Shown here one piece after another: positions 1 through 13,440 of a stretch of 64,000 bases of DNA. The DNA lies in assembly GCF_014805625.2 (NCBI RefSeq), contig NW_023998416.1:15409174-15473173 (forward strand). Direction: 5' to 3'. Under the pieces are notes generated by a model. It made no database searches. It saw only the letters and a list, made by a program, of their open reading frames with translations, and had not been told where the DNA came from. This stretch comes from Glossina fuscipes. Taxonomy: Eukaryota > Arthropoda > Insecta > Diptera > Glossinidae. Numbering within the stretch: position 1 is the stretch's first letter; every line of letters starts with the position of its first letter. Made by a program: the position numbers and the translations under genes.

Positions 1-1479
1 GATATGGAAATATAATCCAATGCGTTTTTGTATCAAAAGAAATTTCTTAAAACTTTTACTATCTCCTCCGACTCCTTTCACTCCTCTACTGCCTATACTG
101 ACTTTATACTGCATGTAAGATGAAATAGTAAGAAAATTGTTACTATTTATTTATCTTTCCTCGAATCTTTTTTATTAATTGTGGCCATTGATTAGTAATT
201 TTCATTTTTTTTAAAAAAATTCAGACCAGCATTGCCAAGTAATCAGGAAATACCCGGTTACAGTTTAGCAATCATAAAAGTATAGTGGAAATGTTTAACA
301 GATAAGCTTAGCTAAGTTGTAAGTAAGCATTATGGAGTGTCTCTAATGCGTCTTTGCGCAAAATTAATTTTAATAAAATGTTATTGAATGCGGTGGTGAA
401 TGCGATAATGAAGCCAACAAGACTACCATGCATATAGTATTCGAATTGTTCGAAACAAACTGAAAGTCTTCGTGTGATATATTTCACCGCAATTCAAGAT
501 AATATTTCATGCAATTTTAACTTTATATTAGTTTCGTTTCATTTATTCTTGTAACGCACTCACTACATTTACGATGTCAATATTACTTATTGCTTAACTT
601 TTGACTTGTAACCATTAGCATAACATATCTTGACGTTACTCTATCAAAATCGTTTGATTTTTTTTTAAGACAAAGATACGTGAGAACGTTTGTTCAAAAT
701 GAAATAGTTTTGTGACCAATACTTAAGGATCACAGATTCATATTGTCCGTCATATTTGCTTAGTTGTTTATTTATTAGAAACTACATACCAGAATGACTC
801 ATAAAAAAATAAATAAGATCATTATAGTTGGGCAAGGCCTGCGGTTAGATACTCTACACCAATTCACCCAGCACAGTTATTCACTCGTTTTGGTAATGAT
901 ACACCTAAAATGACATGCAAAGGCGCACTTCTTATGAAAACTCGCATACTGGAGGATGCCCAAGACATCGCATTGCATAATCCAAATTTAGCAAACTTAA
1001 CTTACTTCCAAAAATTTTATTATTAGTCGTTGTTCGTTTAAAAAACTAGAAAATAGACCTATTTTTCATTCAAGGACTTGCTATGCTTACTGAAATTTAA
1101 TAAAATAGCCCTCTGTGACCCATATTTCATACCGTTCATTTTTTTTTGCTAAATAGCTACTAGGGATGAATTTTCATCATAATCTATTTCTCTGAAGGTG
1201 CTACCATTCACGAGAAATTTTACCTATAGTGTAGTTCCATAAATAGACCCATAGGGTTCAAATTCGTTTCACTTTATTTTTATGTCAAATTACAATCATG
1301 GACAAATTTTCATTATAAAACATTCACGATTGGGAGTTTTTGGCATATAAAAGTTTATATTTCCTGAGAAATCTTATATGTGCTGATAGACCTAAACAGT
1401 AAAGATGATTCCTATATCAATTTGGTATTATAAACCAATTTTTACTATGAAATCTTAAAAATGATACTCTTTTTACCAT

Positions 1480-1865
1480 ATAAAGATTCTGTTTACGCAG
1501 AAACGGGTACAGGAGAGGGAATTCAAAAAATTGCGCTAGATGAGTCGATTTTTTATGCTCATTTAAAATGTCGAAGTCGAAGTGCGAGTTTTGAAAAACT
1601 GTACCGATCCGAACCATTTTCAATAGCGCTTGTCCATGAGCCAGAACACATCAATGTACTAAATTTAATCAAAATATCTTAAGAATTGCGTTGTGTTGAT
1701 CGAACACACAGATGCATGGACAGGAATCAGAGATTGGACTGACAGAGACGCTTAGATTACGAATCGATCGGTATAATAAAAGGCACATCTATCAAAAGCC
1801 CTCCTGCGTGTTGCGTACGCCCACATAAACTTAATATACCCTGTACTACAAGTGATGTAAGATAT
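1480..1865 (-). repeat. dispersed fly repeat copy, reverse orientation
   Basis: It reads on the minus strand from a TACATCACTTGTAGTACAGG hairpin-like start (plus-strand end near 1862) through AATATATTAAGTTTATGTGG-like text to a degraded GTCCGTCTGTC-type core near 1710-1745. The same order of blocks recurs at least a dozen times in the window. The layout reminds me of DINE-1/Helentron-type dipteran repeats, but that assignment is from memory. Confidence 0.5.
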
Positions 1866-3479
1866 AATAACATAAATACAAGTTAACTTAACCTAAACCT
1901 TAAAACACCTTAAACGTAGATCTGTGCTGGCAAAAGGAAGTTAAAGAAAAATAACAACAACACCAACGCTTGGCAACGACCAATAACGCAATGGATTAAG
2001 CAACGCATGTTTAACAAATCCATTCCGGCTTTATCGGGACTCGTATAAGAAAATAAAGTAAGAAAAGTTACTAATACTGCGTTCAAATTCTACAGGTAAA
2101 GCTCGGGAATGAAAATTTAGTTTACAACTTTACGTTTGATTTAATTCTTGCCTTATGGAAAACCGTATATCAATTTAAAAAACCGCTTAAGTCTCTTTAG
2201 GAGCTCGTCCTCAAATTGGAAAACGCCATACATAGAATGAGATACATAGATGAGTTTGTGAGACTATCTAGAAGATTGTATCTTTATAGAAACATACCTT
2301 TTAAAATATGTTCATCTACGATACATTATACACAGCGATATATATATACAAAGCGATCCTCGTTCCATCTTGCGATCTCTACAATTGTCTATGAGACATT
2401 CTTTCGACTTTTACAATGATATGATTTTAAATATCTTATATCCGGATGACTTATTCAAAAGTGGGCATGGTCTGGGAAATCTAACGCCACGTTAATGTTT
2501 CACATTCGTTTTGTGAGCCGCATCTAGTTTCTCGACAACAAGATTCTTCCTTTTTCTTTGGACATCAATTTCATTGCAGACAAAAACGGATAACTTTTCG
2601 TTCTCTACTTTTTTGAACAGATATTGAATTCTGTTCTTATTTTTAAAATCGCATTAACGGGGAAATCAGTGCAACAGTTTATTTGACTTTTTTTTCAAAG
2701 CGATATGTAAAGTAATAGAATAATAACATATAGTTAAGTACTAAAAAAAAAACACTTTTGTAAAATATTCAAAAATGGCAATACTGAAGCCGTTATCGAA
2801 TCTTTAAAGCAAGAAGTTCTGCTGCGCACAATGTAACTGATCGACTTTTGAATTAAAAAGAAAAAAATGTCATTCAGTGTGAAAAGAGAATCAAAATTGC
2901 TGGAGTTATAATAATAAATGTCGTTTTTAAAATGACATGCTCCGAGAAAGGTACGCTTAACATTTGCTAGTTGATAATTGTGTTTAAAATGAAAAACAAA
3001 ATGATTTTCTAACAATTTCACGGTGATTTCCATCCTTAAAGAGACAAAAGTCAAATGAGTTACATTTGCTGCTCAGTTAGTTAGCAAAGTAAAAATCATA
3101 CTTTATTGAAAAATTCTCTTACTTCAACCCACATAAATGACATCTCATACTATGCCGAAAATATGATTCTCTTTCTTTATTTATTTATTTATTTTTTTTG
3201 TTTTTTTTTTTTTTTTTGGTAGTCATCATTTGCAATCGTAGGCGTATAATACGTTGAGAAGAATGATAGCTTTAAGTACCGTTATAAGATTATAAATACA
3301 ATTAAGGGCAAAAAGTGCACATACATCTGAGGAGTTCTCTTTATTATGAAGAAGAATAAAGCAAAAAATCATCTACATTAACATTTGAGCAAAGAAAAAT
3401 TTGCTTCATTAACAACAAAGAAGTTCTAATCATAAAACTAGTAGCGAATTTCAATTGTCACAACTAAGCCTAATCCAGA

Positions 3480-3930
3480 TGATTGCATTTTTATGCTCTA
3501 CTTCAGCTGTAGTACAGGGTCGTAGATCAAATTTTTATTCTAACGATCGATTCGGAATCACTTTTGGAATCGATCTAAGCTTATCTGTCCGTCCGTCTTG
3601 ATTTCTTCTGTTTAACGTATCTGCCCCAACTTTTAGGATATTTTGATGAAAGATGGTACATCGAACGCTATTGAAAATGATTTGGATCGGTTCACTCTTT
3701 CGACTACTTCCCATACAACAGCTTGCTTTGAAAAGTGATTGTATGAATAATTATGTTATGCAAAGTGACGCAACGTATTTAAGGGTTGGCCAAGTTTCAT
3801 GTTTTCACTTGTCATTTGCACAATTGTTAGTTCCGAATGATCGATCTCTAATATCGTTTATACTTACATATTATCGCGACTTAAACTCAATTAGGATTTT
3901 GCATTTTCCCTTTTGATATTTCGAACCAAA
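3480..3930 (+). repeat. dispersed fly repeat copy, forward orientation
   Basis: It starts with AGCTGTAGTACAGGG near 3507, passes an ATCGATTC/GGAATC box and carries the core CTGTCCGTCCGTC near 3587. It then runs into GGATATTTTGATGAAAGATGG, a block also seen reversed at about 39050-39070. The 87-codon open frame inside it is not a gene. Confidence 0.55.
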
Positions 3931-6324
3931 AAAATAGTTGGCAAAAGTCTACTAAAATAACCCAAGAGAATGCAAACTTCTACTATTCTTCTTATATTAT
4001 TTTTTCGAGTCGAACCGCTTTTTGAATTAAACTTTCTTGTTATTAGATAATAAACCTTGACTTTATTTACTCAAACCACACCTCACACTTTTTTTTATTT
4101 TAACCCGTCCTTTTCACGATATAGAAATACTTCTGGGACTGTGTACATTTTGTTAAAATAAAGTGCAATTAAACGCTAAACTGCTTTGGTCTTATCTTCG
4201 AACCAGGTTCAAAGATATAATTGAAACAAAACAATAAACACTGGTCAACATAGACAGACAGAAGTATGCTAGTTTTACCTTTCCGTTGATATGTATCACC
4301 GAATATATAAGTATGTTAGTAACAGCGATTTGCATACAACAATTTGTTCGCTTGTCACACAGTCACAAGCGGCATTCCCACAAGATAAAAAAAAAGACAC
4401 TAGGAAAGAGATGAAACCAAAACATACATTTCCCGATCGATTCTATTCATCAAAATTAAAATTGATCGTAAGCCATGCATGAATGGGCCCGTAGTTGCTA
4501 TTAAACGAAAATCACTTGCAATTTTTAACAATATTTTCCAAATTTATACTAATATTTCTTGAAGTGAAGTGAAGTCGCAATCGTCATTGATTGCTTAACA
4601 CGCCCACAACAAACAAAAGCGGTCTTTGCACATTTTTCCCACGCAATAGCTACTCCAAAACGCGAGTGCTTGTTTTCCTTTAGACAAAACATTGTACGTC
4701 TCTATCAGTATTTAAGCGATAGAGTGCGAAAACATTTAACAAGGTTTGAGAAAAAGACACAAAAATGAATATAAATGAAAGACAAAAAGAAAAAAAAAAA
4801 AATGCTTTATAAACGTAGTAAAATTATATGCAAATATTAAATTTACGCGCATATATAAAAGAATTCGCACCTATTCCTATTTGCGTGTGTGTGAATGTGG
4901 GTTTCATCATTTGAATAAATAGTAAATAAGGAAAAATCGATTTCCTTTATTTTTTGGGTAATAACATGTACATATATATGTAGATAGTCCCGCGTAGCGT
5001 TGACCCATATAACCGAAACGCTAATAATGATTTATGTCATCCTTTTCATATTTTTGCCAAATATTCTACGCTTATATTATTATATGCATTAATGCCGTAC
5101 GAAATATGATGATTTAATATATAGTGCAACTAAATAACGCTCACATACATTTACGTCTAAATCCATATAAAGTTAATGTAATTAAGGATGGGAGTAGCTA
5201 ATGTAATTCAATGCATGTACCATTTCGCGTAAATTTTTTTTTTTTTTTTTTTTTGTTTTTTTCTTCGTTTTTTTTCTATTTTTGCATTTATCACTTTCTT
5301 CATAGATATCGCATTATTATTTTCTAATTGTTAACATCGTTTCAATTTCTTATAATAAATTCCCTTTTATGTGTTTTACATTTAACTTCATTTCTCTATT
5401 AACTGTTAAAAGAAAAACAAAAAAAAAACTTTCTATTTACTGTTTAAGAAACGCACTCTCTATCTAGTAAACGAAACTTTGCAACTGATTTCACATGTTC
5501 TTCTCTCTATCAATTACAAATAAAGTTTTCAAAAAAATTCGCAAAGTCAACTTACAAGTGCGAAATAATCGAAATTTTCGACACATTTCATATATAAATT
5601 ACTTACTTCGAAATAAAAAGCTTCCATTAAATTTTTAACTGTACAGTATTGCCAATGCATTTAAACGCTTTTTTCATGCCTCCCGCCCTGCATGCGCATA
5701 TAATGCATAAACATCCTTTATTATATCCAACATAAGGGTTATAAATTAAGCTGTATTAAGCTAACTCGAAAGCTTGTAACATATAGAAAAATGCATCGAC
5801 TTAATCAGCACGAATAGCTACAATTAGACGTTTTAGTGTTTTCTCATAAACATGTTACGATGTCATAGGTTTATTTTGAATCAGAAACACTATCCTACTA
5901 ACACTAAAATTACTATCTTTAGAATGATGTAATTTAATATGAAATAAGAGAATTGAATAAATTCCATCCTCTATCCTCCATTAAGTTGTAATAATAAATT
6001 TGCATAAAACCGTATTCGTGTTCGTTTTCATTTGTAGAGATAAAGAAGCCAATTTACTGATAGGCCCAAAATTAGAATTAAAAAACAAATTTTTTTTTTT
6101 TTTTGGGTTTTGGGACAAAAAAATTCGTGTAAAAAAGTGAATTTGTTCATATTGATGAAACGTGTTATTTCAAAATCGGATAAAAAGAACCGCGTAAAAA
6201 AGAGGTGAGAAAGTACCTTACCATTATTTATGGTATACAATACATGTATAGTTCTACAGCATAGCGAAATTAATAAAACTTATTATGAAAACAGTGAACC
6301 TACGATCATGTTTCGCAAATGTAG

Positions 6325-6875
6325 GATGAACCTCCACTTTGGTACGATGACTTCGTAAATAAGGATTACTTAACGTATAGAAAAAAACATTTCATGTTCC
6401 TACGAGACCGGTGCAAGCACAAAAATTAACTTATAAGTGTGGTTTGTGGGCTAAAAACCTCATTTTTGAACATGAAAATGGCATTGCAATTACCCGCAGT
6501 GAAAAACGCCAGAGAATCATGACTGCCGATTTTTTGTGGCACAAATTAGATAATTCCGCCTTGCATGATATGTGGTTTTAACAAAATGGTTCAAATGCTA
6601 GCCATCTCGTGGCACCATCAGTGTATCACTGCATGTATTCCCCAAAAATGCTTATGGGAGCTTTCCACAAAAATCATGCGATATAACTGCATTGGACTTT
6701 TTAGTTTAGAATTATGTTGGAGCATTGGCTTACTTCAATAAATCATCGACTCTCAATGAGTGAAATGAGAGCAAAATTTTTGTGAAAAATAGCAAGAATT
6801 GGTGTTCCATGTTTGAATTTTTACAAAATTCGACAAGTAGTCATTTACATGAAATTATTTTTATATAAAAACGCC
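6325..6875 (+). mobile_element. dead mariner-family transposase relic
   Basis: Reading across at least one frameshift, the plus strand gives a DEPPLWYDDFVNK-like block, then HVPTRPVQAQKLTYKCGLWA from about 6390. This continues in frame into AKNLIFEHENG, IMTADFLWHKL, DMWF-stop-QNGSNASHL, CDITALDFLV-stop-NYVGALAYFN and a terminal SSHLHEIIF near 6845. This is the order of the catalytic core and C-terminus of insect mariner transposases, including the D-rich QDGA-type and CDLTPLDF-type segments. In-frame stops and frame changes show it cannot make protein. The N-terminal DNA-binding part is not recognisable and I could not place terminal repeats. The degree of decay implies an old insertion. Confidence 0.8.
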
Positions 6876-7143
6876 ATGAATACATATCGACAATAAAAGA
6901 ATTTTCATATCCTTTAAAAAAAAAAAAGAAATTTTTTAAGTGAACCATCACTCAGGGGATGTCTTCTATTTGTTCAGTTTAAGTCAGACGCAATGACCTC
7001 TATATTAAAATTAGTAGCTTAGTAACGCGTTAGTCAAATCAAAATAATTCTTTCATCACTATATTAACATTGCAAAAACTTTATAGAATATGAAATTGTT
7101 TCAAAATTCTTTATTACTTTAAAAAAACAAAAAAAAAAAAAAA

Positions 7144-8789
7144 ATGTTCAACACAATTACTGATGATAGCCATGTGAAATCGGAAACCATACAAGATGTT
7201 GCATTTAAATTAGTCGAGAAACAATTAGGACAACTTCAACAACAGCGTGAATCTAAGGGACGATCAATACTGCTATTGGGCAGTGGAGGCGTTGGTAAAT
7301 CAACAATTATTAATAAATTTCTTGATCGTGATGAGAATCCTCGACCAACATTGGCTTTACAATTTTCATATGGTCGACGTTCGCGTTCTAGTGAATACGG
7401 GCAAAAACAAGTCCTTAATATATGGGAAGTGGGCTCGTTAAGGAATACAGAACAACTTGTAGAAGTAACGCTGAAAGGTCAAAATTTGAGCACTTTTGCT
7501 GTCATTATTATGATAGACTTATCTCAGCCTCATTGTATGTTTGCGGACATTGAGAAGGCATATGGACATCTCAGAGATATTTTATCGAAGCTCTCGGCTA
7601 ATAGTGAAAAGCTGATCACAAAAAAAACTACGGCGATGACGGTAGAAAAAATTCCATTTCCAGTTGTAATCGTTGGCGGAAAGTACGACTTATATATGAA
7701 TTTCGGTATGAATTACGTTTAACACCATGGAAAATATTGTTGTCGGTGTAGCTATAGCTTTTTTCTGCAATCGACATAATATTAAAAGCATACCACTACG
7801 ATTATTAAAAAAATTATTTACTTATAAAGTTAGGTTCAACTACTTTCTTATCTTCCGTGAGCCAAACATTAAATTGACCTTATTCTAAACCAGCCAAACC
7901 TTTCATCAACAAAAGATTGGATAGAAAAATGCATTTTCAAAATTTTGATGATGTGACTTCAAGAGTAAATGCGCATATATATATATATATATTTATTGTT
8001 CTTATTAAGAAAGGACAACCAGACTGCTTACATGAATCTGTTGGATGTTATAAGTGACCGTTGTTATAACCGGATGTTATAACTCCCCTACTAAGATCTA
8101 TTAATCACACAACGTAATCCCTGAATAAATTGAATGAAGCATCCCTAGGAGGAAAGAAAAAATATTCTTAGATTTCTATATACTTTTATTATCTTTGGAA
8201 TACGTGGTAGCACCAATCGTACAGCTAACACTTTATAGAAACCTTTGCAATATACAAATATTTACTTGGCATAGTGTTTATTCGAAATTATTTTATTTTT
8301 TCAGAACCCGAAATAAAAAAACAAGTTTGCCGATGTCTACGCTCCACGGCTCATTTGATCGGTGCTGCTTTGTTTTTTTACTCGAGTACAACACAAAAGT
8401 TTGTAAAAACTCTTCGTGATACTATTATATACCTAGGATTTGGTAGTACATCTCGTCCATTCCGGCTGCAAACAACAGACTACAATGATGCTCTTTCTAT
8501 ATGGTTCGGAACAGATTCCTGGGAAGATATCAATCGTGGTGAAGTATTAGAAAACTTACAACAAATAAATGAAAATTTTTCTTCAAAAGTTCCACAACAT
8601 CCGTCCCTCAATGACGATTCAATGTCATCGGCGAACTCAGAACATGCTATAGTTAATCCTAGTAAAGATCCAGGCTTCTATGAAAGCGTTATTGATGAAA
8701 TGCGTGCTCAAAAAGATGAAGAACTACAACAAATTGTTCGCGATACCAAATTACGTCACAAATTTGAAACTCTCTCCGACCATGCATAA
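7144..8789 (+). CDS. D2lic: cytoplasmic dynein 2 light intermediate chain (D2LIC)
   Basis: Two exons, 7144-7705 and 8305-8789, join in phase 1 (donor GTATGA, acceptor TTTTTCAG) and encode 348 residues, about the usual length of DYNC2LI1. The product is a subunit of the dynein-2 motor that drives retrograde intraflagellar transport in cilia. It is a Ras-like GTPase-fold protein. The P-loop GSGGVGKS is at residues 46-53, followed by a conserved PTLALQFSYGRR switch-like block, PVVIVGGKYDLY near the exon junction and CRCLRSTAHLIGAALFFYSS just after it. The short acidic tail resembles the family C-terminus. The start is the first ATG of the frame and sits behind an A-run. It converges on VPS54, with 536 bp between the stop codons. 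In flies expression would be expected in ciliated sensory neurons, which the sequence does not show. Confidence 0.93.
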
Positions 8790-9325
8790 CAAAATGTTCA
8801 CTTTAATTAATGTTTTATTAACTAAATATAATCATGCGTTAAATTTTTCCCAAATTATTTTTTGTTTTACTATTTTAAAATGGTAATGAGTTGTAGAGAA
8901 TAAATAAATAAATATACATAAATACGTATATATTTATTTATATATAAATAAATAAAATAATTATTACTAAGTACAGCAGCCAAGTAACGTCAAAAATGTA
9001 TCAAAAGGAAACTACCAAACTTTTTATTCACTAAATACGGCCGTGGGTTAAACGATTCCCTCAATTCTTGTTGATATCGCAATTGCCATAATTGGAATGA
9101 TAGACATTATTATTATTATTCCGTCTTCTTTTTAACATTTCTAAATTAACCAACTTCACACACAGTTCGTCATAATTAGTAGGAGTGTTTAACTTAATTA
9201 ACGAATAACAAATAGTTAGGATTAAAAATGCTTTAACAAAAATTACATAAATATAAGTCTCACAATAACAAAAAAAGTAACTAAAATGAATATTAAAATA
9301 AAATACACGAAATAACAAGCTATCC
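8790..9325. other. convergent intergenic spacer, D2LIC / VPS54
   Basis: Shared 3' region of two convergent genes. It has AATA and TATA simple repeats at 8899-8965 and a TTTATT at 9023-9028, which is an AATAAA for VPS54 on the minus strand. No coding potential or RNA gene was seen. Confidence 0.5.
8899..8904 (+). terminator. poly(A) signal of D2LIC
   Basis: The first AATAAA after the D2LIC stop lies 110 bp downstream, at the head of an AATA-repeat run (8899-8965). Several overlapping copies follow, so the cleavage site cannot be fixed. Confidence 0.5.
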
Positions 9326-12282
9326 TTATTGGCAAGAGTTAAACTCCCAAATATTTTCCAATATATCATCGTCAAGTTCTTCAACTGGCAGAGCCTTCAA
9401 CGTCCGTAACGTTTCCATATAGAAAGTTAACTCTGATGTTACTACTCCCTGCTGAGGTCCGCCATTTTTTACAATACCCAATTCTAGCAACTTCTCTCTT
9501 AATTTATCTTTAAAATTGCGATGCACAATGCTGTAGATCGTTTGCATTTGTTTTTCAGGTAGAATGGGTGCAATTGTTTTATGTAATGTAACTAAATGTC
9601 GGGATATTTGCCTAAACGACTGCGACGGTATTGGCGGTCGTGATTCCCAATCATTTAGCTCCAAGGCAACACAATCGTACACAATAGTGTATATTTTGTA
9701 TTCAATTTCTTTAATATGTCCGCGATAATCGTTTTCGACTATCTCATAGCCAGCAACACTTGTAGGGTCCAGCGATTCGAAATGTGCTTTAATTTTCGGC
9801 AACAACCACAAGATAAGGTGCAAAGACCTGGAAAGCAAAGCCAAATTCGCGCTCGTAATTCTCTTTAGACCTGCTACGCTTAATGCGCCTATTCCGATTA
9901 CCAACTGACAGGAACGAGAGTTGAATGTTCGCAATAAATCGACAACATTGCGTGATAGATAACCAGCTACGATTGGTAAAAGCTGGCCATATCGACAATA
10001 TTCGCATAACATTTGTACCAATAAAAGAGCCGTACCCACCAAGGTATAGGGGACCGACTCAACTAATAGCAGCGGACTAGACGGTGGCATGTCAGTAGCG
10101 TCCTCGTAATGCCAATAGGAAGTTCCGCCAGATAGGAAGCTTGTGGAGCTTCTTTCGACTGTGAGCTCAGAAATATCGTTTTCTTCAATGAAGTCGATTA
10201 GCTTCTGAAACTCATTTGGAATGTCAACTTTCCGCCAAAGTTCTGCGTCAAGCAAAATCCCCAACTTATGTTTACGTTCACTATGGAAACGATTGGCAAA
10301 CTTTATTGCTTGATCTTTTAAAGCCATTTTCAAAGGAACCGCAGAAATCCCGCATATATCTTCACAAGCTTCGCTAAATTCTTCAACCAATAATGAAAGG
10401 CGACATATATCTTCGAGGGTAGCGGTCGCCTTCTCTAAGCTTTGCGGAGCAATAAGATTTGCACAGCGTCTATGACAATATTGGCATACCACATCGATTA
10501 ATTCGCCTAACTTTTGATCAACGCACGCTCGGTCTGATTCTGTGAGAAAGGCCTCAGAATCAATTAAATTTACAGCCTTTTCGTTATTTATCCCTATCGA
10601 TTGGTTGCCATGATTGCTTCCACCTGCCGCTGCAGTGGTCTGCCCCATTATGTATGTAACAGCTTGTACGCGCTCTAAAATGATTAGTAATGCTGCAGTG
10701 AGTTTGCCTAACAGACTTATCCATTCAGCAATTGAAAGATCTTGCGCCTCCTCTCCCGTCCCTGTTAGACATATTTCTCTCTCACTAGTGGATATAAATT
10801 CAATTATTTGTTGCTTTATTATAGCCCGAATAGTTGCGATTGCCTCCTCTTTGTAAGTATCCACAAAACTGAAATTCTTTTTTCGCAGCAGACCCATTAC
10901 GATGCAGACAAGTTTGTCCTCCTCTGCACATGTACTATCTGTTTCCTTTAGCATATCACTTAGCGGCCTATTCAAATCTCCTGTTACGTATTTTACAAAC
11001 TCACTTGTTAGCATTTTATCAATTAGTTTTTCCATTTCCACTAACTGCATAGGTAAATGTTTGAAGCAGTGAACACCGTTAAGTTCTTGAGTAAGAATTT
11101 CTTGGGTGGTACCAATTAAATCCAGCGCAGCCACATAATCTTGCGTCCCTAAAAGTAATTGCAACATCGGTTGAGTTTTATGAACAGTCGCCATTAGACA
11201 CAATTTATCCAGCACATCTTCAAAATTTTGGCGGCGTTTTGCGAAGCACAAGACACGGAAAGTATCTATGACTACAGATTTATGAAGCATTTGGAGGGCA
11301 GCTCGTAATGCTTGGACACGTCTCGCAGCTTCTTTCATTTCGATCATTATAGCATCTTGGGAGGTCATCGCATGAAAAAATGATGCCGACTTTTGAGAGA
11401 CTTGCTGAGCAATTTTAACCTCTACAATATCTAAATAATGCGATAATTTTTCTTGAACTACACGACCAGTTTTACGCCTCTCTTCTCCGTTTGATTTTTC
11501 CATAATACCAGGAAATACTTGCGAAAATGTAGAAGCATTTTGCAAATTTAGGGTCTCTTTTAAAAATATTTCGGGTACTGCGACGAAGCTAACACCATGA
11601 GTTGGCGAGGTCGATACAATTCCATTGCACGCCAAAGATTCGCCTTCACGATGCAAGTTCAAGTTCTGTTGCATTGTAAAATGATCATGCCGTCGATAAC
11701 GCTTACCTATTTTTGATATATACTTTTCAAAGTCACGATAAGTAATTTCAGGTAAATACGTTGAAGACGATATATGGCTTTTTTCAACAAAATCAGCTCC
11801 CCATTTTTTAGTGAAAAGATTGACTTGCTTGCCGCGTAATGGATCATTTAATACGGCAGGCAGGTTCTGAGCTGCCGAGAATACGGACCATTCAGGAGGC
11901 ATTCCACGGGAATTTTGATTTACATGATATTTATTTACATGAGCATCATAATCTCGATCAGAAACTCCGTCCAACGGTAGAGACGGACATACACCATTAA
12001 AGCCGTATCGACATACAAAAGAACCACCTTCTCGGGTACAATGTCGCTCCCGTAAATGCCTAGATATGAGAACAAAATAAATTGCTTATGTATATAAAGA
12101 AACAAAATGACATACTTTACAAAGTCCGAAACACAAGCAAACTTTAAACAAGGACAATAATAACACGATTCCCACGATTCCCAGCTGATATTTTCGTACT
12201 TAATCTCCGTAAATTTAGAATATTTAGGATTTGAAGTCACGTTCGATGTACTCTCAGCTAAGCCTTGTGCCACGTCCATCAT
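9326..12282 (-). CDS. Vps54: VPS54, GARP tethering-complex subunit
   Basis: Two exons, 12282-12116 and 12059-9326, are separated by a 56-bp intron (donor GTATGT, acceptor ATATCTAG) and give 966 residues, close to animal VPS54. The protein is a subunit of the GARP complex. That complex tethers endosome-derived vesicles at the trans-Golgi network. In Drosophila the gene is scattered (scat), needed in spermatogenesis. The first 110 residues hold a C2H2-like segment (CPCLKFACVSDFVKHLRERH, then CTREGGSFVCRYG) followed by PLDGVSDRDYDAH, a family signature. The splice junction falls inside this segment and restores it exactly. A VPS54_N coiled-coil region follows (MQQNLNLHREG onward), then the C-terminal helical domain ending in DDILENIWEF. 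Two ATGs are adjacent at the start and either could be used. Confidence 0.95.
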
Positions 12283-12779
12283 TATTTGACTTATGAAACA
12301 AATCCACTCCTTATCAAGTTCATCAACTTCACGATATTTTTATATCAATTTCTTTACATAAAAACCGAAAAATAATTTGTATAATTTGATTGCCTTCTGG
12401 AAGTTATCGTTTTTCTTTTTTTTTAAATCGTGCTGCCACCTGCAAAAACTCTGGGGAATTCTTTTAAAGGTTTGCTAAAATCGCAAACATGGCTGCTGAC
12501 ACATTGAAGCTTCGCTTATATTCCCACGTCCGGGGCAGAAATTTAATATGTAAATTGTAGAAATTTATAAGTTAGGGGATGACGCAATGAGGCGTCATGC
12601 CTTCTTTCGGATCGGGACTCCAACTTTGTGAACTTTTTACAATACTTTATGGGGATTGACAAATCCTACGGTTCTGCGTGCATGTATACAAATAAAACAA
12701 AAAAAAAACGCACTCTCTCTTTTTTACTACTTATCCATTACTGCATATAGGTAATCTCATTTTTACATAATGTTATTGC
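12283..12779. other. VPS54 upstream region
   Basis: About 500 bp upstream of VPS54 on the minus strand. It has pyrimidine runs and no clear TATA box. No other gene was seen; the promoter of VPS54 must lie here or in the relic beyond. Confidence 0.35.
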
Positions 12780-13440
12780 CTAAGTTATACTATTAACTAA
12801 AAACCTAAACTCTTCTCGTCTCTTTGCTGTGTGTATAATTTCACCTATAGTTCTTAGGCCTGCCCAATTTGGAATTACGTAGCCACGAGATTTAGCGTCT
12901 ACCCAAGCCTCCACTTCGATACGGCCTTCCACCATCAATTGTAGAAGTTGACATTTTTTCCACGTATCATGTGTGAAAAATACGAAATTTTTCACATTTT
13001 AATAAGTTTTAATAGTTCGCACTCATAGTCTATTTTTCTCAGGGCGTCAGCATTGGATATACAATCTGCCCACGATGTATTCAGAATTCTACGGTAAGAC
13101 CGCATCTCAAAGGCTTTAATTGTACCTATTTATAATGTCCGGGATTCTAGGACGTACAAAGCATTTCAAGAAACGGAGATGAAGGAATAAGTTAAGTGTT
13201 AAAATTTTATGATATTTCCCGTATGTTGAATCTTCGTGTAATATGGATCCACGGTATGCAAATTTGGAGACCTTTTCTATATTTTGGTTATTAATTGATA
13301 GAGTGGAGTTTATACTCAGCTTACGATCATAAATATGCTTTTGCAATTCATAATCCAAAGTTGTTACTTTGATCATATACAGCTTGAACCATCGCCTGCA
13401 CATCCTGTACCTTATCCGCTGGGATAGTTGCATCGTCAAT
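12780..13440 (-). mobile_element. non-LTR retrotransposon relic, ORF2 3' end
   Basis: On the minus strand three consecutive blocks match the C-terminal part of insect LINE endonuclease/reverse-transcriptase proteins. At about 13360-13250 is INNQNIEKVSKFAYRGSILH, equivalent to the usual I-x-V-x-x-F-x-YLGS block. At about 13110-12990 is KAFEMRSYRRILNTSWAD followed by a stop after LLKLIKM. At 12995-12780 is LLQLMVEGRIEVEAWVD, then NWAGLRTIGEIIHTAKRREE. Frame changes and stops separate the blocks and everything upstream is lost, as expected for an old 5'-truncated copy. The clade (RTE-like or CR1-like) is not decided. Confidence 0.75.

Larger units (their letters stand above)
1..6324. other. gene-free, AT-rich flank with old repeats
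   Basis: No open frame in this stretch has codon-like content, a family match or paired splice sites. The longest ones are low-complexity or lie inside dispersed repeats. It contains two copies of the GTCCGTC-core repeat, long T or A runs (about 3188-3220 and 5228-5254) and short TA tracts. Distal exons or regulatory DNA of a gene outside the window cannot be excluded. Confidence 0.5.
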
